Program-made: the position numbers and the translations under genes
Notes under the pieces: model-generated
Databases searched by the model: none
What the model was told of the DNA's origin: nothing
The model's input: the letters and a program-made list of their open reading frames with translations, nothing else
Shown here: piece after piece, positions 62,705 through 64,000 of the stretch
Numbering within the stretch: position 1 is the first letter of the stretch
Layout: the number at the start of each line of letters is the position of its first letter
From: Allium sativum
Lineage: Eukaryota; Streptophyta; Magnoliopsida; Asparagales; Amaryllidaceae
Length of the DNA stretch: 64,000 nucleotides
Direction of reading: 5' to 3'
Assembly (NCBI GenBank): GCA_030737875.1
Contig: CM060926.1
Span: forward strand, 160,157,579 to 160,221,578

Positions 62705-62956
62705 TGTAACAACCCGAATTTTAACAACATGTTAAAATCATAAATCAAGGCAGAATTAAATTTTAAGATAAGAACCAAGGGAAACAGGTTGCGCCATTGC
62801 GTTCGTCTCGGAATTCTACATGAAATCGAGTCCGAGTTTTCGAAAATCAGAGTCCGTATAACCAAGTTATGGCTCCCCAAAGTTTCAGAAATTTTCAGAG
62901 TTCAAAACAGCTCGAATTCGAATTCAAATTTCGAATTTCAAACGCAGAACAGACTT

Positions 62957-62974
62957 GGCGGGAAATTTCCCGCC
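62957..62974 (+). promoter_or_regulatory. Perfect 18-bp E2F-like dyad in LTR F
   Basis: GGCGGGAAATTTCCCGCC is a perfect palindrome carrying the E2F motif TTTCCCGCC on both strands, about 150 bases upstream of the TATA box. Conserved with small changes at 15412-15431. Confidence 0.55.
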
Positions 62975-62983
62975 TAGACCCAG

Positions 62984-63039
62984 GTCGACTGGGGAGTCGA
63001 CCCCCCCAGGTCGACTGGGCAGTCGACTTGGGTGTCGAC
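62984..63039 (+). repeat. GTCGAC cluster in LTR F
   Basis: Five GTCGAC hexamers start at 62984, 62996, 63010, 63022 and 63034, spaced 12-14 bases, in a C/G-rich context. Each is itself palindromic. Confidence 0.85.
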
Positions 63040-63121
63040 CTGGTCCCCAAGCCCATTTTTGGGCCAGTGTTCGTTCTGATGTATCTAGTCCGATTTCTGT
63101 CCAGATTCATCTGCCTAAACC

Positions 63122-63129
63122 TATTTAAA
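63122..63129 (+). promoter_or_regulatory. Putative TATA box of LTR F
   Basis: TATTTAAA in CCTATTTAAACAGCCCCCC, matching the minus-strand F copy. Confidence 0.55.
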
Positions 63130-63514
63130 CAGCCCCCCTAGTCTCATTTTCTCCACACCATTTCTTTCTACCCTTATGCTGCTTCTAAGATAATCAAAAT
63201 AAAAAGATAAGAAGGAAGAAAAAGGACTGCTCCTTCTCCATCAAGACTACGCTTAGGGATTTGCAAATTGGGGATTTCAATTAGAACACGGTCGATCAAA
63301 TAGAGATTCAGCAGTCAAATTCTGCTTTCTAATTCTCGATCCATGCACTATAAGTTCAAGTTACTTTTAGATAAAAGCTGTAAACTTAATATCCATGTTG
63401 TAAATTGGAATTGGATCTATGTATGGTGATTGATTCTTATCTATTCTTGTTCATCTTGGATCTTGACTTTCGGACCTATTCATGTTGTAAATTAAATTCT
63501 CTCATGTCTATAAC

Positions 63515-63790
63515 CTTAACATGCCTATGACGTTGAATGTATTGTTAATGGACAAGGACTATAACTGAGAACATAAGACTTCCTATGATTAATATGACTA
63601 TGCTTGTGACTATGACAGTGAACATAAGACCGCCTATGACTAAAAAGACTATGCCTATGACGGTGACGGTGAACGTAAGACTGTTTCCTATGACTATGAC
63701 AAGGACAATTGTGGTTAATCACCTATGACTCTTGACTATGAGGATTATTATCTATGATTATGAACATAAGACCATTATCTATGGGACTTT
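63515..63790. repeat. Degenerate tandem repeat in LTR F
   Basis: Recurring GAACATAAGAC and CCTATGACTATGAC blocks at about 30-70-base spacing. It lies in the same part of the LTR as the 42-base array of the minus copy but with different sequence. Confidence 0.7.
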
Positions 63791-64000
63791 GAAACTATTA
63801 CTGTTAATTGTCCATGACTATTTGCCTAGAACTATTTTTGATAATTATCCATGATCATGTGATGAGTCGCTTATGATTCATAGCTATGAGATTTGTACCT
63901 ATGACTGTTGGGGTTAATTGCCTAAGACTATTATAGTTGGTTGTTCATGCCCATGATACCATAGTTGAAAACCATGTTGTGCACCGAATTGACATTTTGT

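Larger units (their letters stand above)
62705..64000 (+). mobile_element. Family F LTR, plus strand, runs off the window
   Basis: It begins TGTAACAACCCG directly after E sequence, with TCAGT (62700-62704) as the predicted target duplication. The order of landmarks matches the minus-strand copy at 13758-15681: CATTGCGTTCG, GGCGGGAAA dyad, GTCGAC cluster, TATTTAAAC. Past 63500 it has degenerate CTATGACTGTGAACATAAGA repeats. No coding sequence seen; the element body lies outside the window. Confidence 0.8.

Overview
The window is AT-rich plant (eudicot-like) nuclear DNA, dominated by nested Ty3/gypsy-type LTR retrotransposons. The plant assignment rests on an Athila-type pol with a tRNA-Asp primer site, initiator-tRNA-Met primer sites (TGGTATCAGAGC) in the other families, a plant-mobile-domain (PMD) gene with spliceosomal introns and teloboxes, and GRF-type zinc-finger reading frames. 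I cannot name the species. No rRNA, CRISPR array, operon or intact cellular protein-coding gene was seen.

Left block (1-34472). Family A has giant LTRs (29-6121 and 7671-13757) around a 1.55-kb non-coding internal region; the window begins inside the tail of a further internal copy, so A is a tandem LTR-internal-LTR array. A abuts a minus-strand LTR of family F (13758-15681), which abuts the remnant 5' LTR of family B (15682-16395). B continues with a 1.49-kb internal region and a 3' LTR (17884-34472). That LTR is split by a complete minus-strand family C element (22611-33345, target duplication ATACC). The simplest reading is A inside F inside B, and C inside B.

Central island (34473-52167). 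A broken PMD gene (35508-37856, +) with two teloboxes and two perfect or near-perfect palindromes in its upstream region is followed by a complete minus-strand Athila-type element D (38176-49921, target duplication AAGAT, two 1225-bp LTRs, decayed gag-pol). Beyond D lie a hairpin minisatellite (49980-50462) and two divergent GRF zinc-finger pseudogenes (50602-51102, -; 51521-52075, +).

Right block (52168-64000). Minus-strand family E: an LTR fragment (52168-54732) directly followed by a second element with a 6.9-kb LTR (54733-61627), only 0.7 kb of internal DNA (61628-62335) and a 5' LTR remnant (62336-62704). That remnant is cut by a plus-strand family F LTR (62705 to window end).

A, B, C and E share an unusual architecture: LTRs of about 4.3-6.9 kb, internal regions of 0.7-2.2 kb without convincing genes, the same primer site and the same short motif before the polypurine tract. 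They look like non-autonomous LARD-type elements that need proteins from an autonomous Ty3/gypsy relative. D is the only element here with recognisable gag, protease, reverse transcriptase, RNase H and integrase, and it is disabled by four stops and a frameshift. Most nonsense codons in D, the PMD gene and the GRF genes can be explained by C-to-T or G-to-A transitions, as expected for methylated, silenced DNA.
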